A stretch of DNA of 64,000 bases from Chitinophagaceae bacterium (GTDB taxonomy: Bacteria; Bacteroidota; Bacteroidia; Chitinophagales; Chitinophagaceae). Shown here piece after piece: positions 42,214 through 51,663 of the stretch. The notes below the pieces were generated by a model. The model saw only the letters and a list, made by a program, of their open reading frames with translations. It had not been told where the DNA came from and did not search any database. The stretch is taken from assembly GCA_019638625.1 (NCBI GenBank), contig JAHBTK010000001.1:173434-237433 (forward strand), written 5' to 3'. The position numbers and the translations under genes are program-made. The number at the start of each line of letters is the position of its first letter. The first letter of the stretch is position 1.

Positions 42214-43731
42214 ATGACCCGGAAAGAGTTAAATAACGAAAAGCTTGCACAGGAGGCGAATTACGAACAACTCCGCTTTGTTACCCGCAGACATTTCCTG
42301 CGCGACAGCGCCACCGGACTTGGAGCAATGGCGTTAGGGTCTTTCTTAAGCGGATGTGACTGGCTGGGCAGTAAGGATAAAACAATGGCCTCCGGCCTCT
42401 TTGACAGTGCCAACCCGATGGCGGGAAGGGCGCCCATGTTTCCGGCAAAAGCAAAATCCGTTATTTACCTGCATATGGCAGGCGCTCCCTCCCAACTGGA
42501 GTTATTTGACTATAAACCCGAGCTTTTAAAGCTGGACGGTCAGGAGTGTCCCCAGTCTTTACTGGAAGGAAAAAGATTTGCATTTATCCGGGGCGTTCCA
42601 AAAATGCTGGGCCCCTGGGCCGATTTTAAACAGAGAGGCGACAGTGGTAACTGGGTATCGGATCATATGCCGCACCTGGCGACAGTAGCGGATGAATTAA
42701 GTTTCCTGAAGGCGGTACAGACGGACCAGTTTAATCATGCTCCCGCCCAGTTGCTGATGCATACCGGTTCGGCCAGACTGGGCAGGCCCAGCATAGGCGC
42801 CTGGGCAAGCTATGGACTCGGTACGGAAAACAGTAACCTTCCCGGCTTTGTGGTGCTGACCTCCGGTGGAAAAAACCCCGATGCCGGTAAAAGTGTTTGG
42901 GGGAATGGCTTTTTACCGTCCGTATACCAGGGGGTGCAATGCCGCTCGGAAGGAGACCCGGTATTGTTTATCAACAATCCCGAAGGCATCAGCGGAGATC
43001 TTCGCAAAGCGTCTATAGATGCGATCAACCGAGTGAACCAGCAATCTTTTAAAACATTTAATGATCCGGAGATACTGTCCCGTATTTCACAATACGAAAT
43101 GGCTTATAAGATGCAGATGTCGGTTCCGGAAGCTATGGATATAAACGATGAGCCGGACTACATACATGAAATGTATGGCACCAAACCCGGTGTGGAAAGT
43201 TATGCCAACAATTGTTTGCTTGCACGGAAGCTGGTGGAAAAAGGAGTGCGTTATGTGCAACTCTTCGATTGGGGATGGGATTCACATGGCACCTATGCTG
43301 GTGATTCCATAGAAATAGCTTTTGTAAATAAATGCCGGAGCGTTGACCGGGCTACCACCGCTCTGTTGCTGGATTTGAAGCAACGCGGGTTGCTGGAGGA
43401 AACACTGGTGATATGGGGTGGAGAATTCGGCCGTACGCCCATGCAGGAAAACCGCGAAGGAAAACAGCAGTCTTTTAAAGGCAGGGATCATCATGCGGAA
43501 GCATTTACCATATGGATGGCGGGGGGCGGTATCAAACGGGGTGCCAGTTATGGAGAAACCGATCCGATAGGATATAGCCCCATAAGCGGAAAAGTGAGTC
43601 CCTATGATGTGCAGGCTACTATCCTGAACCAACTGGGCTTCGACCATGAAAAGTTTACTTACCAGTTTCAGGGTCGTCCGTTCAGGCTGACAGATGTTGA
43701 AGGGCGGGTTATCAATGAAATTGTGGCCTGA
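42214..43731 (+). CDS. DUF1501 family protein with Tat signal
   Basis: 505 residues. The twin-arginine-like segment RRHFLRDSATGLGAMALGSF lies near 25-45, a little further in than usual. The DUF1501 domain follows: SVIYLHMAGAPSQLELFDYKP, DHMPHLATVADELSFLKAVQ and WGGEFGRTPMQE near 405, with GRDHHAEAFTIWMAGGG after it. The family is sulfatase-like in fold (alkaline phosphatase superfamily) and is usually paired with a DUF1549/DUF1553 cytochrome gene. That partner does not adjoin it here. A TIM barrel and a cytochrome-type gene follow on the same strand. Confidence 0.92.
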   Translation: MTRKELNNEKLAQEANYEQLRFVTRRHFLRDSATGLGAMALGSFLSGCDWLGSKDKTMASGLFDSANPMAGRAPMFPAKAKSVIYLHMAGAPSQLELFDYKPELLKLDGQECPQSLLEGKRFAFIRGVPKMLGPWADFKQRGDSGNWVSDHMPHLATVADELSFLKAVQTDQFNHAPAQLLMHTGSARLGRPSIGAWASYGLGTENSNLPGFVVLTSGGKNPDAGKSVWGNGFLPSVYQGVQCRSEGDPVLFINNPEGISGDLRKASIDAINRVNQQSFKTFNDPEILSRISQYEMAYKMQMSVPEAMDINDEPDYIHEMYGTKPGVESYANNCLLARKLVEKGVRYVQLFDWGWDSHGTYAGDSIEIAFVNKCRSVDRATTALLLDLKQRGLLEETLVIWGGEFGRTPMQENREGKQQSFKGRDHHAEAFTIWMAGGGIKRGASYGETDPIGYSPISGKVSPYDVQATILNQLGFDHEKFTYQFQGRPFRLTDVEGRVINEIVA

Positions 43732-43821
43732 TTTTTAATACAACCATTTTCATGAGCCGGTCTGTCTCCGATTATTTTATTATCTTCCTGCCTGCATTTT
43801 TTAAACAACGCTTGCAATACA

Positions 43822-44757
43822 ATGGCGATCAACAGGCGAAAATTTATTACCACCGGCGCTGCTTTAAGCGGATGGATGCTTACGCCGGCCCAAAAACTCA
43901 AAGAATTGAATACAGTTGCATTTAACATACCTGCCGACTTCAAAATAAAGGTGATGGCTACGGACTGGGGGTTCCCGGGTTCGAGAGAAGCCTATATCGC
44001 CAAAGCCAGACAGGAAGGATATGACGGCATCGAGATATGGTGGCAGGGCGACAAGGCAAAGCGGGACGAATTATTCCAACTGTTGAAGAAATACAATATG
44101 GAAGTGGGCTTCCTGTGCGGCGCTCACCAGTCTGATTTCAGCAGCAACTTCAAACAATTCACAGCGATGATTGATGCAGCTACCGGGCAGAACCCGCAGC
44201 AGCCTTTATATGTGAATTGCCATTCCGGGAAGGATTTTTTCAGCTTTGAAGAGAATAAACAGTTTATCAATTATACAATAGAAGCTTCCCGCAAATCCGG
44301 TATTCCCGTCAGCCATGAAACGCATCGGTCCCGCATATTGTTTGCCGCCCCGGTTGCCCGGCAGTATATGGAAGCTATTCCGGGATTGCGTGTTACATTG
44401 GATATTTCACATTGGTGCAACGTGCATGAATCGTTTATGGAAGGCCAGGAGGATACTGTGGAAAAAGTATTACAGCGGACGGATCATATTCATGCCAGGG
44501 TAGGGCACCCGGAAGGTCCGCAGGTAAATGACCCGCGGGCACCGGAATGGGAAACTGCTTTACACAAACACCTGGCATGGTGGGATGCTGTAATAGCGCT
44601 GAAAATAAAACAGGGCGCCAAACAGATCACTTTTCTCACGGAATTTGGTCCCCCGGACTACATGCCCGTGGTTCCTTATACACGCCAACCGCTGGCAGAC
44701 CAATGGGCGATCAATGCCTATATGATGCAATTGCTGAAAAAAAGATATTCCGGATAA
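43822..44757 (+). CDS. Sugar phosphate isomerase/epimerase-like TIM barrel, Tat-exported
   Basis: 311 residues. Tat-type start INRRKFITTGAALSGWML. The AP-endonuclease-2-like TIM barrel has GYDGIEIWWQ near 70, VGFLCGAHQSDF, VSHETHRSR with His and Glu ligands, VTLDISHWCNVHES, and HIHARVGHPEGPQVNDP. These His/Glu/Asp residues bind the metal. The substrate is a sugar or cyclitol that cannot be named. It is in one strand-order run with the DUF1501 and cytochrome-type genes, and the spacing of 90 nt and 17 nt suggests joint transcription. Confidence 0.9.
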   Translation: MAINRRKFITTGAALSGWMLTPAQKLKELNTVAFNIPADFKIKVMATDWGFPGSREAYIAKARQEGYDGIEIWWQGDKAKRDELFQLLKKYNMEVGFLCGAHQSDFSSNFKQFTAMIDAATGQNPQQPLYVNCHSGKDFFSFEENKQFINYTIEASRKSGIPVSHETHRSRILFAAPVARQYMEAIPGLRVTLDISHWCNVHESFMEGQEDTVEKVLQRTDHIHARVGHPEGPQVNDPRAPEWETALHKHLAWWDAVIALKIKQGAKQITFLTEFGPPDYMPVVPYTRQPLADQWAINAYMMQLLKKRYSG

Positions 44758-44774
44758 CAGACCAATAATCCTTT

Positions 44775-46181
44775 ATGCTGCCACTTCTTAGTATCACCGA
44801 ATTTTTAGGCCGTTTTCATCCGCTCCTCGTTCACCTGCCTATCGGCATGCTGTTGCTGGGTATTGTTATGCACTGGCTTAGTACCAAAGCCAGGTATGCC
44901 GGTCTTCGGCCGGGCATAGCGGTGACCTTGCTGATTGGCGCTGTCAGTGCCATCTTCTCCTGCATCAGCGGATGGCTGCTGGCCGGCGATGGAGAATATG
45001 AGGTTACTACGCTTGACCGGCACCGTTGGATGGGGATAGCTGTAGCTGTTATATCGGTGGTATATTACCTGGTATTTACCAATAAAATATCGATAAAATT
45101 ACCTCCATATTTTCCATATGTTTTATCCTTAATACTGGCTTTAACGCTGAGTTTTGCCGGTCACCTGGGCGGTACGCTTACGCACGGGGAAGGATACCTT
45201 ACAGGCGCCTGGGGAGAAAGGACTGATAAGGAAGTGCGGAAGTTCATTCCGGATGTGCAACAGGCAAAAGTATATGACGACATTATCCAGCCGATGCTGC
45301 AAAATAAATGTTACAGTTGTCATGGGCCGTCCAAACAAAAGGGTAAGCTGCGGCTGGACTCCCGGGAGAATATTCTAACAGGGGGAGAAGACGGAGCGGC
45401 CATTGTTCCCGGCAAAGGAGATGAAAGTATGCTCTATAAGAGGCTGATACTGGAACAGACCGATAAGGAGCATATGCCGCCCAAAGGGCGCCCCCAATTT
45501 ACCAACTCCGAAATTGAACTGATACACTGGTGGATAAACAGCGGAGCGGCATTTGACAAGTTTGTACATGCGTTGCCGCAGGATGAAAAAATACAACCGT
45601 TGTTGCTGGCATTGCAGAGTTCCGGCAGCACGGCTAAACCAGACGTTCCGGAAACTCCTGTTGATGCAGCTTCGCCGGCAGGGATAGCTAAATTAAAAGA
45701 AGCCGGCGCTACCGTGATACCGGTAGCCACCGGCAGCAATTATCTCTCGGTAAACTTTATCTCTTCGAAGGCGATCACCGATAAAGAAACAGATATGCTG
45801 ACTGAACTGGCCGCGCAGTTGGTATGGCTGAAAGTTGGCGGCACATCCATCACAGACAACGCCATGGTAAGCATAGCAAAACTTACCAATCTTACGCGTT
45901 TGAGCCTGGAACATACGGACATAACTGATGAAGGACTGAAACACCTGCAAACACTTGGTAACCTGCTGTACCTGAATATTGTTGGAACAAAAGTTACGGC
46001 AAACGGACTGAGTGCTTTAAAGGAACTGCAAAATCTGCAATCGGTGTACCTGTACCAGTCTGCCATTACCGGGCAGGACCTGGAAGCCCTGCAAAAGCTG
46101 TTCCCGTCTGCGACGCTGGATACCGGCGGGTATTCGTTGCCCTTGCTGGAAGGGGATACCAGCGAAGTAAAACCCCGATAG
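44775..46181 (+). CDS. DUF2231 membrane protein with planctomycete-type cytochrome c and LRR domains
   Basis: 468 residues. The N-terminal 150 residues hold four transmembrane helices of DUF2231 type, beginning FHPLLVHLPIGMLLLG. A heme c motif CYSCH (179-183) lies in a PSCyt1-like domain, with HMPPKG (233-238) giving the possible Met ligand. Residues 330-445 are leucine-rich repeats (NLTRLSLEHTDITDEGLKHL and neighbours). The domain chain is typical for Bacteroidota and Planctomycetes gene sets with DUF1501 genes. It probably passes electrons from periplasmic sugar oxidation, but this is not proven. Confidence 0.88.
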   Translation: MLPLLSITEFLGRFHPLLVHLPIGMLLLGIVMHWLSTKARYAGLRPGIAVTLLIGAVSAIFSCISGWLLAGDGEYEVTTLDRHRWMGIAVAVISVVYYLVFTNKISIKLPPYFPYVLSLILALTLSFAGHLGGTLTHGEGYLTGAWGERTDKEVRKFIPDVQQAKVYDDIIQPMLQNKCYSCHGPSKQKGKLRLDSRENILTGGEDGAAIVPGKGDESMLYKRLILEQTDKEHMPPKGRPQFTNSEIELIHWWINSGAAFDKFVHALPQDEKIQPLLLALQSSGSTAKPDVPETPVDAASPAGIAKLKEAGATVIPVATGSNYLSVNFISSKAITDKETDMLTELAAQLVWLKVGGTSITDNAMVSIAKLTNLTRLSLEHTDITDEGLKHLQTLGNLLYLNIVGTKVTANGLSALKELQNLQSVYLYQSAITGQDLEALQKLFPSATLDTGGYSLPLLEGDTSEVKPR

Positions 46182-46463
46182 TCGATTTATAACCAGGCAA
46201 TAGACCCCCTGCAATTGTATTTACGAAGCGGGAAAATACCTCTGCAGGACAGGTAGTGGAAAAAATAGCCTTTTAACGAACTGAAGCGGTTTTTATATTG
46301 GTCTCCACCCTGCTGATGTATCATAATCATACTTTTATTGTATCAAAACCGTACACCCTGTGCTGGCTTAAATTATATAATTAATTGATTTTTATAATGT
46401 TGTACTACTGGCACTGATTTTATGAATAAGGGCTATATAAGTTGATCCAGAAAAGAACAAACT

Positions 46464-47129
46464 ATGATCGAGCTAAAGAATATTTCAAAAACCGTAAATA
46501 TTGGCGGCATAAAAACCTATTTGCTGAAGGATATTAACCTGAGAGTGAATGCGGGAGAATTTATTTCCATTATGGGTCCCTCAGGCTCGGGAAAATCCAC
46601 GCTGCTGAATATTATCGGGATGCTGGATGACCCCAGCGAAGGATATCATTATTTTATGGGCGAAGCCGTACACCTGTTGAAAGAAAAACAGCGGTCGCAG
46701 TTATACAAAAAGTATATCGGTTTTGTTTTCCAGGCTTATCACCTCATTGATGAACTGACCGTGTATGAGAATATTGAAACACCGCTTATTTACCAGGACA
46801 TGAAATCCTCCGAAAGAAAAGCGGTGGTAAGCGATATTCTTGACCGGTTTCAGATAGTAGGGAAAAAAGATCTCTTTCCGACACAGTTGTCCGGGGGACA
46901 ACAACAATTAGTAGGTATCGCCAGGGCGCTGGTGGCCAAACCTTCTTTATTACTGGCAGACGAACCCACAGGGAACCTTAACTCAAAACAGGGGCAGGAA
47001 ATCATGGAGTTATTTAAAAAGCTGAATGAAGAAGAAGGTGTGACGATCATCCAGGTAACACATTCGGAGAAGAATGCGGAATACGGCTCAAGAGTCATTG
47101 ATCTCCTGGATGGAAAGATTGTAGAATAA
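46464..47129 (+). CDS. ABC transporter ATPase of the MacB/LolD type
   Basis: 221 residues. Walker A GPSGSGKST near 39-47, Q-loop VFQAYHLIDELTVYEN, Walker B LLLADEPTGNLNS and the switch His in VTHSEKN. The signature reads LSGGQQQLVGIARAL, with Leu-Val-Gly instead of the common Arg-Val-Ala. No permease or membrane-fusion gene adjoins it; the following gene (49 nt on) encodes a TolC-like channel. It may work with a permease encoded elsewhere. A role in exporting a peptide or lipid is inferred from family. Confidence 0.9.
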   Translation: MIELKNISKTVNIGGIKTYLLKDINLRVNAGEFISIMGPSGSGKSTLLNIIGMLDDPSEGYHYFMGEAVHLLKEKQRSQLYKKYIGFVFQAYHLIDELTVYENIETPLIYQDMKSSERKAVVSDILDRFQIVGKKDLFPTQLSGGQQQLVGIARALVAKPSLLLADEPTGNLNSKQGQEIMELFKKLNEEEGVTIIQVTHSEKNAEYGSRVIDLLDGKIVE

Positions 47130-47177
47130 CGATCCTGCGGAAGATGGCAGGGGGCGGAAACAAAACCTCATAAAGCG

Positions 47178-48605
47178 ATGAAAAAATCAGGTATCGGAAT
47201 TATAGCAGTGGTGGTATTAAGTCTTGCAGTTGTCACCAGTCTTGCACAAACCACTTACTCTTTGAAATATTGTGTGGAAACAGCGCTGGCCAACAACATA
47301 CCGGTGAAGCAGGCGGGGCTGCAGTCAGAACTGGAAAGGGCCAACTGGAACAGGGCAAAGGCAGACCTGCTACCCAATCTGAATGGTGGCTGGGATTACG
47401 GATGGAACCAGGGAAGGTCCATCAACCCTTTTACCAACGCCTATATCAGCCAGCAGTTTTCAGGTTCAGGCGCGGGTTTATCCAGTGGCATAGTATTGTT
47501 CAACGGACTGCAACTACAGAATGTTATCCGGCAAACCGGCTATGCATACAGGGCCAGCGAACTGGAATGGCAGCAATCGAGAGATAAGCTTACCCTGGAT
47601 GTGATACTGGCTTACCTTACGGTACTTAATAATGAAGATATATGGGCGGTGATGAAAGAGCGGCGGGAAGTTACCCATGAACAGGTAAAACGCCTTGCCA
47701 TCATGTTTGAAAAAGGAGCCACGGCAAGTTATATGCTGACCGACATGAAAGGAGCGCTGGCAGCCGATGATATTGCATTGGTAAATAACTATAACGCGTT
47801 GCAGACGGCTAAACTGGATCTGGCGCAACTGATGAACATTCCTTTTGATAAGGATATGAAACTGGAGCGGTTGCAGGAGGCTGAACTACTGGAGCTGTAT
47901 CCGGCAGCCCCGGCAGAAGTATATGCAAAATCGCTGGAGAACCTGGCGCTGGTAAAGGCTGCTGACCTGCGGGTAAAAAGCGCGGAAAAAGGGGTGCAGG
48001 CCGCCAGGGGCGCATTTTTTCCGACCCTGTCTTTCCAGGCAAGCGTCGGCACCAATTTTTCAAGTGTTTCGGCTACCCAAACCCCTACTACTATTGTAGA
48101 AGAGCCGACCGGCGATTATGTGACCATCGGAGGGGTGAAGAACCCCGTATTCAGGGAAAATCAAAACTATGCGTCGCATAAGATACCTTATGGTACACAA
48201 TTCAGAAATAACGTGGGTACCTACTATGGCTTCCGTGTTGGGGTGCCCATCTTTAATAACCTGCAGATTCACACAAATGTTAAAAGAGCAAAACTGCTGG
48301 CTAAAAATACAGCCTATGAGGCGGACTATACAAAGCTCATCTTAAGGCAAAGTATTGAAAAAGCGCACCAGGATATGCTGGCTTCTTATGAAAGGTATAA
48401 GGTACTGCAGCAACAGGTAACGGATTATAAAGAGTCGTTCCGTTCCGCTGAGATCCGTTTTAATCTTGGCGCTATCATTGCCACAGAATACCTGCTGACA
48501 AAAAATAATTACGACCGTGCTTTGATCAATCAAAAGCAGGCATGGTATGAATATATTTTCCGGACCCGTATCCTGGATTTTTACCAGGGTAATCTGAGCT
48601 TTTAA
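47178..48605 (+). CDS. TolC family outer membrane channel protein
   Basis: 475 residues. Signal peptide 1-24 (VVVLSLAVVTSLAQT). The protein shows the duplicated outer membrane efflux pattern, with long helices and coils such as LKYCVETALANNIPVKQAGLQ near 30 and SYERYKVLQQQVTDYKESF near 405. The family forms trimeric outer-membrane tunnels for ABC or RND exporters. Its pairing with the ABC ATPase before it suggests one export system with missing inner-membrane parts. The gene ends 12 nt from the convergent thiolase gene. Confidence 0.92.
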   Translation: MKKSGIGIIAVVVLSLAVVTSLAQTTYSLKYCVETALANNIPVKQAGLQSELERANWNRAKADLLPNLNGGWDYGWNQGRSINPFTNAYISQQFSGSGAGLSSGIVLFNGLQLQNVIRQTGYAYRASELEWQQSRDKLTLDVILAYLTVLNNEDIWAVMKERREVTHEQVKRLAIMFEKGATASYMLTDMKGALAADDIALVNNYNALQTAKLDLAQLMNIPFDKDMKLERLQEAELLELYPAAPAEVYAKSLENLALVKAADLRVKSAEKGVQAARGAFFPTLSFQASVGTNFSSVSATQTPTTIVEEPTGDYVTIGGVKNPVFRENQNYASHKIPYGTQFRNNVGTYYGFRVGVPIFNNLQIHTNVKRAKLLAKNTAYEADYTKLILRQSIEKAHQDMLASYERYKVLQQQVTDYKESFRSAEIRFNLGAIIATEYLLTKNNYDRALINQKQAWYEYIFRTRILDFYQGNLSF

Positions 48606-48617
48606 CCACCCCGTCGT

Positions 48618-49793
48618 TTATATATTCTCTATAATACCTGCAATACCCTGACCGCCCCCTACGCAAGCGGTAACGATCCCGTATTTTTTGTTCAGCCGCT
48701 TCATGTCGTGTATCAACTGGATGGTGAGTTTGCAGCCGGTACAGCCCAGCGGATGCCCCAAAGCAATAGCGCCGCCATTGATGTTAACGATGTCAGGATT
48801 TATTTCCAGCTTGCGGATGACAGCCAGCGACTGGGAAGCGAATGCCTCATTAAGTTCAATCAGGTCTATATCGGAAAGTTGTTTACCAGCCTGTTTCAAT
48901 ACTTTGGGTACAGCTTCTATCGGGCCGATCCCCATCAAACGGGGATCCACACCCGCAGAAGCGCAGGCTACCAGCCGGGCGATGGGCTGAAGGTTCAGTT
49001 CCTTTACCATGGCTTCACTCATTACGATCACAAAAGCCGATCCGTCACTGGTTTGCGAAGAGTTGCCGGCCGTTACGGAGCCGCCGAGCGCAAACACGGG
49101 TTTAAGTTTTGCCAGTGCCGTCATCGAAGTATCGGCACGGGGTCCCTCATCGGTATCTACCACATAGTTCCTGGTTTGTCTTTTTCCTTTTTTATCAACA
49201 AATACCTCTTCTACTGTAACCGGGAGAATGCCGGGTTTGAAATAGCCGTTTTCAATGGCTTTGATAGCTTTTTGATGGGAGTGATAGGAAAACGCATCCT
49301 GGTCTTCGCGGCTCACATTATATTCCTTAGCTACCGCTTCTGCTGTCAGTCCCATGCTTAAGTAATAGTCGGGGTCGTCTTTGGCGATTTCGTAAGAAGG
49401 CGCTGTTTTCCATCCGGCAGTAGGCACCAGGCTCATGCTTTCTGTGCCCCCGGCAACAATACATTCGGCCTGGCCGGTCCGGATTTTAGCGGTGGCCATG
49501 GCAATCGCTTCCAACCCCGAGGCGCAATAGCGGTTGATGGTGATGCCCGGCGCCTGGATACCCAATGCCCTGGCAGCTATTATGCGTCCTACCTGCAGAC
49601 CCTGCTCTGCTTCGGGAACCGCATTGCCCACTATCACATCATCTACTCTCTTTGGATCAAGCTGGGGCACGCTTGCCATCACCCCTTTTATCACTTCTAC
49701 CGCCAGGTTATCCGGGCGGGTGAAACGAAAAGCACCTCTTTTGGATTTGGCGACAGCGGTACGATATCCTGCAACTATATAAGCATCCTGCAT
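48618..49793 (-). CDS. Acetyl-CoA C-acyltransferase (thiolase)
   Basis: 391 residues from ATG 49791-49793. The nucleophile Cys90 lies in NRYCASGLEAIAM. GHPLGCTG (His) and the second catalytic Cys in TACVGGGQGIAG near the C-terminus complete the active site. The sequence DAYIVAGYRTAVAKSKRGAF is typical of the FadA/AtoB type. It works either in beta-oxidation or in acetoacetyl-CoA formation; no fad or 3-hydroxyacyl genes adjoin it, so the direction is not clear. A near-perfect promoter lies upstream. Confidence 0.95.
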   Translation of the reverse strand: MQDAYIVAGYRTAVAKSKRGAFRFTRPDNLAVEVIKGVMASVPQLDPKRVDDVIVGNAVPEAEQGLQVGRIIAARALGIQAPGITINRYCASGLEAIAMATAKIRTGQAECIVAGGTESMSLVPTAGWKTAPSYEIAKDDPDYYLSMGLTAEAVAKEYNVSREDQDAFSYHSHQKAIKAIENGYFKPGILPVTVEEVFVDKKGKRQTRNYVVDTDEGPRADTSMTALAKLKPVFALGGSVTAGNSSQTSDGSAFVIVMSEAMVKELNLQPIARLVACASAGVDPRLMGIGPIEAVPKVLKQAGKQLSDIDLIELNEAFASQSLAVIRKLEINPDIVNINGGAIALGHPLGCTGCKLTIQLIHDMKRLNKKYGIVTACVGGGQGIAGIIENI

Positions 49794-49830
49794 ATAAAAT
49801 ATATTTAGTTGTTTATGCAACTTTGTATAC

Positions 49831-49862
49831 CAAAGATAATTATTCCACCTGTCTGTACCAAA
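49831..49862 (-). promoter_or_regulatory. Perfect-consensus promoter of the thiolase gene
   Basis: On the minus strand TTTG (49862-49859), exactly 20 nt, then TATCTTTG (49838-49831). This is a complete match to the Bacteroidota sigma consensus TTTG-N20-TAnnTTTG. The ATG follows after about 30 nt of leader. Confidence 0.7.
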
Positions 49863-49901
49863 CTGCTATCAGGAGGTATCATTTGTTAACTTGCGCCCAT
49901 T

Positions 49902-50957
49902 ATGTACAAGCTTGTAAGACGGATTTTATTTTGGTTTCCACCGGAGTCGGTACACTACTTTTCGATGAATTTTTTCAGGGCTCTGTGTGGCATTGGTTTT
50001 ATACGGCGCACACTGGCTGCTTTTTTTAAACCTTCTTTTGGTGAACAGGTGGCGCTTAAAACGAAAACTGGCACACTTCATATAAAAAATCCGGTAGGGC
50101 TTGGCGCCGGCTTCGATAAAAACGCCTTATACCTGCGGGAACTGGAGGTGATGGGGTTTGGTTTTGTGGAAATAGGAACCGTGACGCCAAAACCGCAAAG
50201 CGGTAATGACAAACCAAGGTTGTTCCGATTGCCGGCAGATAAGGCATTGATCAACCGTATGGGGTTTAATAACGATGGCGCAGAGCGGATAGCCGCCCGC
50301 CTGAAAAGGTGGCGGGATCTGCAGGCTGTGCGTAGTAATCCTTCCGGGTTGATCATCGGCGGAAATATCGGGAAGAACAAACTGACACCCAATGAAGAGG
50401 CCTGGCGCGACTACGAAATTTGTTTTGAAGCGTTGTTTGATTATGTAGATTATTTTACGGTCAATGTAAGCTCTCCCAATACCCCCGGTTTACGGGCGTT
50501 GCAGGATAAGGATGCGTTGAAACAAATTCTTACGAACCTGCAGCAGAAAAATACTTCGAAACCTATGCCCCGGCCCATATTCCTGAAAATAGCCCCGGAC
50601 CTTACTCCCGAACAGGTGGATGACGTAATAGAACTGGCTCTGGAGATCAACCTGGACGGAATAGTGGCGACCAATACCACCATCAGCCGGGAGCATCTTA
50701 TAACAAATGCCACGAAGGTAGCCGCAATAGGGGCGGGGGGACTGAGCGGTAAACCTGTGCAGCAAATGTCTACTGCCATAGTAAAACAGATTGTTGAAAA
50801 AACGAACGGCGTTGTGCCGGTCATTGCCAGTGGCGGCATTTTTAACGGCGCAGATGCCAGGGAAAAATTACAGGCTGGCGCGGCTGCTATCCAGGTATGG
50901 ACGGGGTTTATTTATGAAGGTCCCGGCATTATCAAAAAAATCTGTCACTCACTCTAA
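49902..50957 (+). CDS. pyrD: Dihydroorotate dehydrogenase (quinone), class 2
   Basis: 351 residues. The N-terminal helical part (MYKLVRRILFWFPPESVHYF) is the membrane and quinone site of class 2 enzymes. The FMN barrel follows, with NPVGLGAGFDKNA, FVEIGTVTPKPQSGN, NRMGFNNDG, YFTVNVSSPNTPGLR and ATNTTISRE, ending GVVPVIASGGIFNGADA. The catalytic Ser lies in NVSSPNT. The enzyme makes orotate in pyrimidine synthesis at the inner membrane. Divergent from the thiolase gene; the second pyrimidine gene in this window is pyrH. Confidence 0.97.
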   Translation: MYKLVRRILFWFPPESVHYFSMNFFRALCGIGFIRRTLAAFFKPSFGEQVALKTKTGTLHIKNPVGLGAGFDKNALYLRELEVMGFGFVEIGTVTPKPQSGNDKPRLFRLPADKALINRMGFNNDGAERIAARLKRWRDLQAVRSNPSGLIIGGNIGKNKLTPNEEAWRDYEICFEALFDYVDYFTVNVSSPNTPGLRALQDKDALKQILTNLQQKNTSKPMPRPIFLKIAPDLTPEQVDDVIELALEINLDGIVATNTTISREHLITNATKVAAIGAGGLSGKPVQQMSTAIVKQIVEKTNGVVPVIASGGIFNGADAREKLQAGAAAIQVWTGFIYEGPGIIKKICHSL

Positions 50958-51304
50958 GAGTCAGATATTTTTGTTGTGGTCTTTTTATCCTGTATTATAC
51001 TTTTTTTTTCGCTGCCGAAGCTTTGTAAAACATGGAGAATAACAATGGTAGCGATCACAAGCAGAAACATAAGAAAACTCCCGGAGACATTAAACCGGAC
51101 GCCGGTTTTAAAAATGGACATATACATCAATTTAGATAAGATTTATCTGGCAGCAATCTGGCAAAGATCGGCTAATTAGCTTTAGTGAATGGTTTTTTAC
51201 AAAAGAATAATCGTATAAATTTCGATAAGGTAAAACACTTATTTTGAAAAACTCATGCTATACCGATCAGGGATTTCGCTTTTAGAAAAAACGTTTGCGG
51301 GCAT

Positions 51305-51348
51305 CGTCATTTCGATCCCAACCGAAGGTCGGGAGAGAAATCTGCCGG
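51305..51348 (-). repeat. Dispersed intergenic repeat, copy C (inverted)
   Basis: Reverse complement of this stretch reads GGCAGATTTCTCTCCCGACC, then TTCGGTTGGGATCG and AAATGACG. It agrees with the end of copy A (21023-21064) at almost every base. Confidence 0.7.
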
Positions 51349-51637
51349 ATCTGCGTACTACTGCTCAATATTTTCACTACTGCCCAACGGATTTACCTTC
51401 GGTGAGAAAGTTCTCTCCCGCCGCAAGACACTTTAATTAAATGCAGCGTACAGGCGGGGATGCCAATACATATTATGCAAACTGCTGTTAATCAGCGACC
51501 TCCAAAAAGGTGCAGCGCACCGAAAATATTTGTAGCAGAATGACGTCGTTAGTGTCTAGCCGCATAGCGGCGAAATATTAATTGGTTTCCGTTAACACGG
51601 TCTTCCATTTATTTCTATACCCCCCGCTATTTTTGTT

Positions 51638-51663
51638 GTTACTTTTTTGCGGAAAAAAGTAAC
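51638..51663. repeat. Perfect 11-bp hairpin (GTTACTTTTTT)
   Basis: GTTACTTTTTT, loop GCGG, AAAAAAGTAAC. A second perfect 9-bp stem, CCGGGGAAT / ATTCCCCGG, follows at 51675-51702. No gene ends nearby on either strand within 600 nt, so they do not look like simple terminators. Confidence 0.55.
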
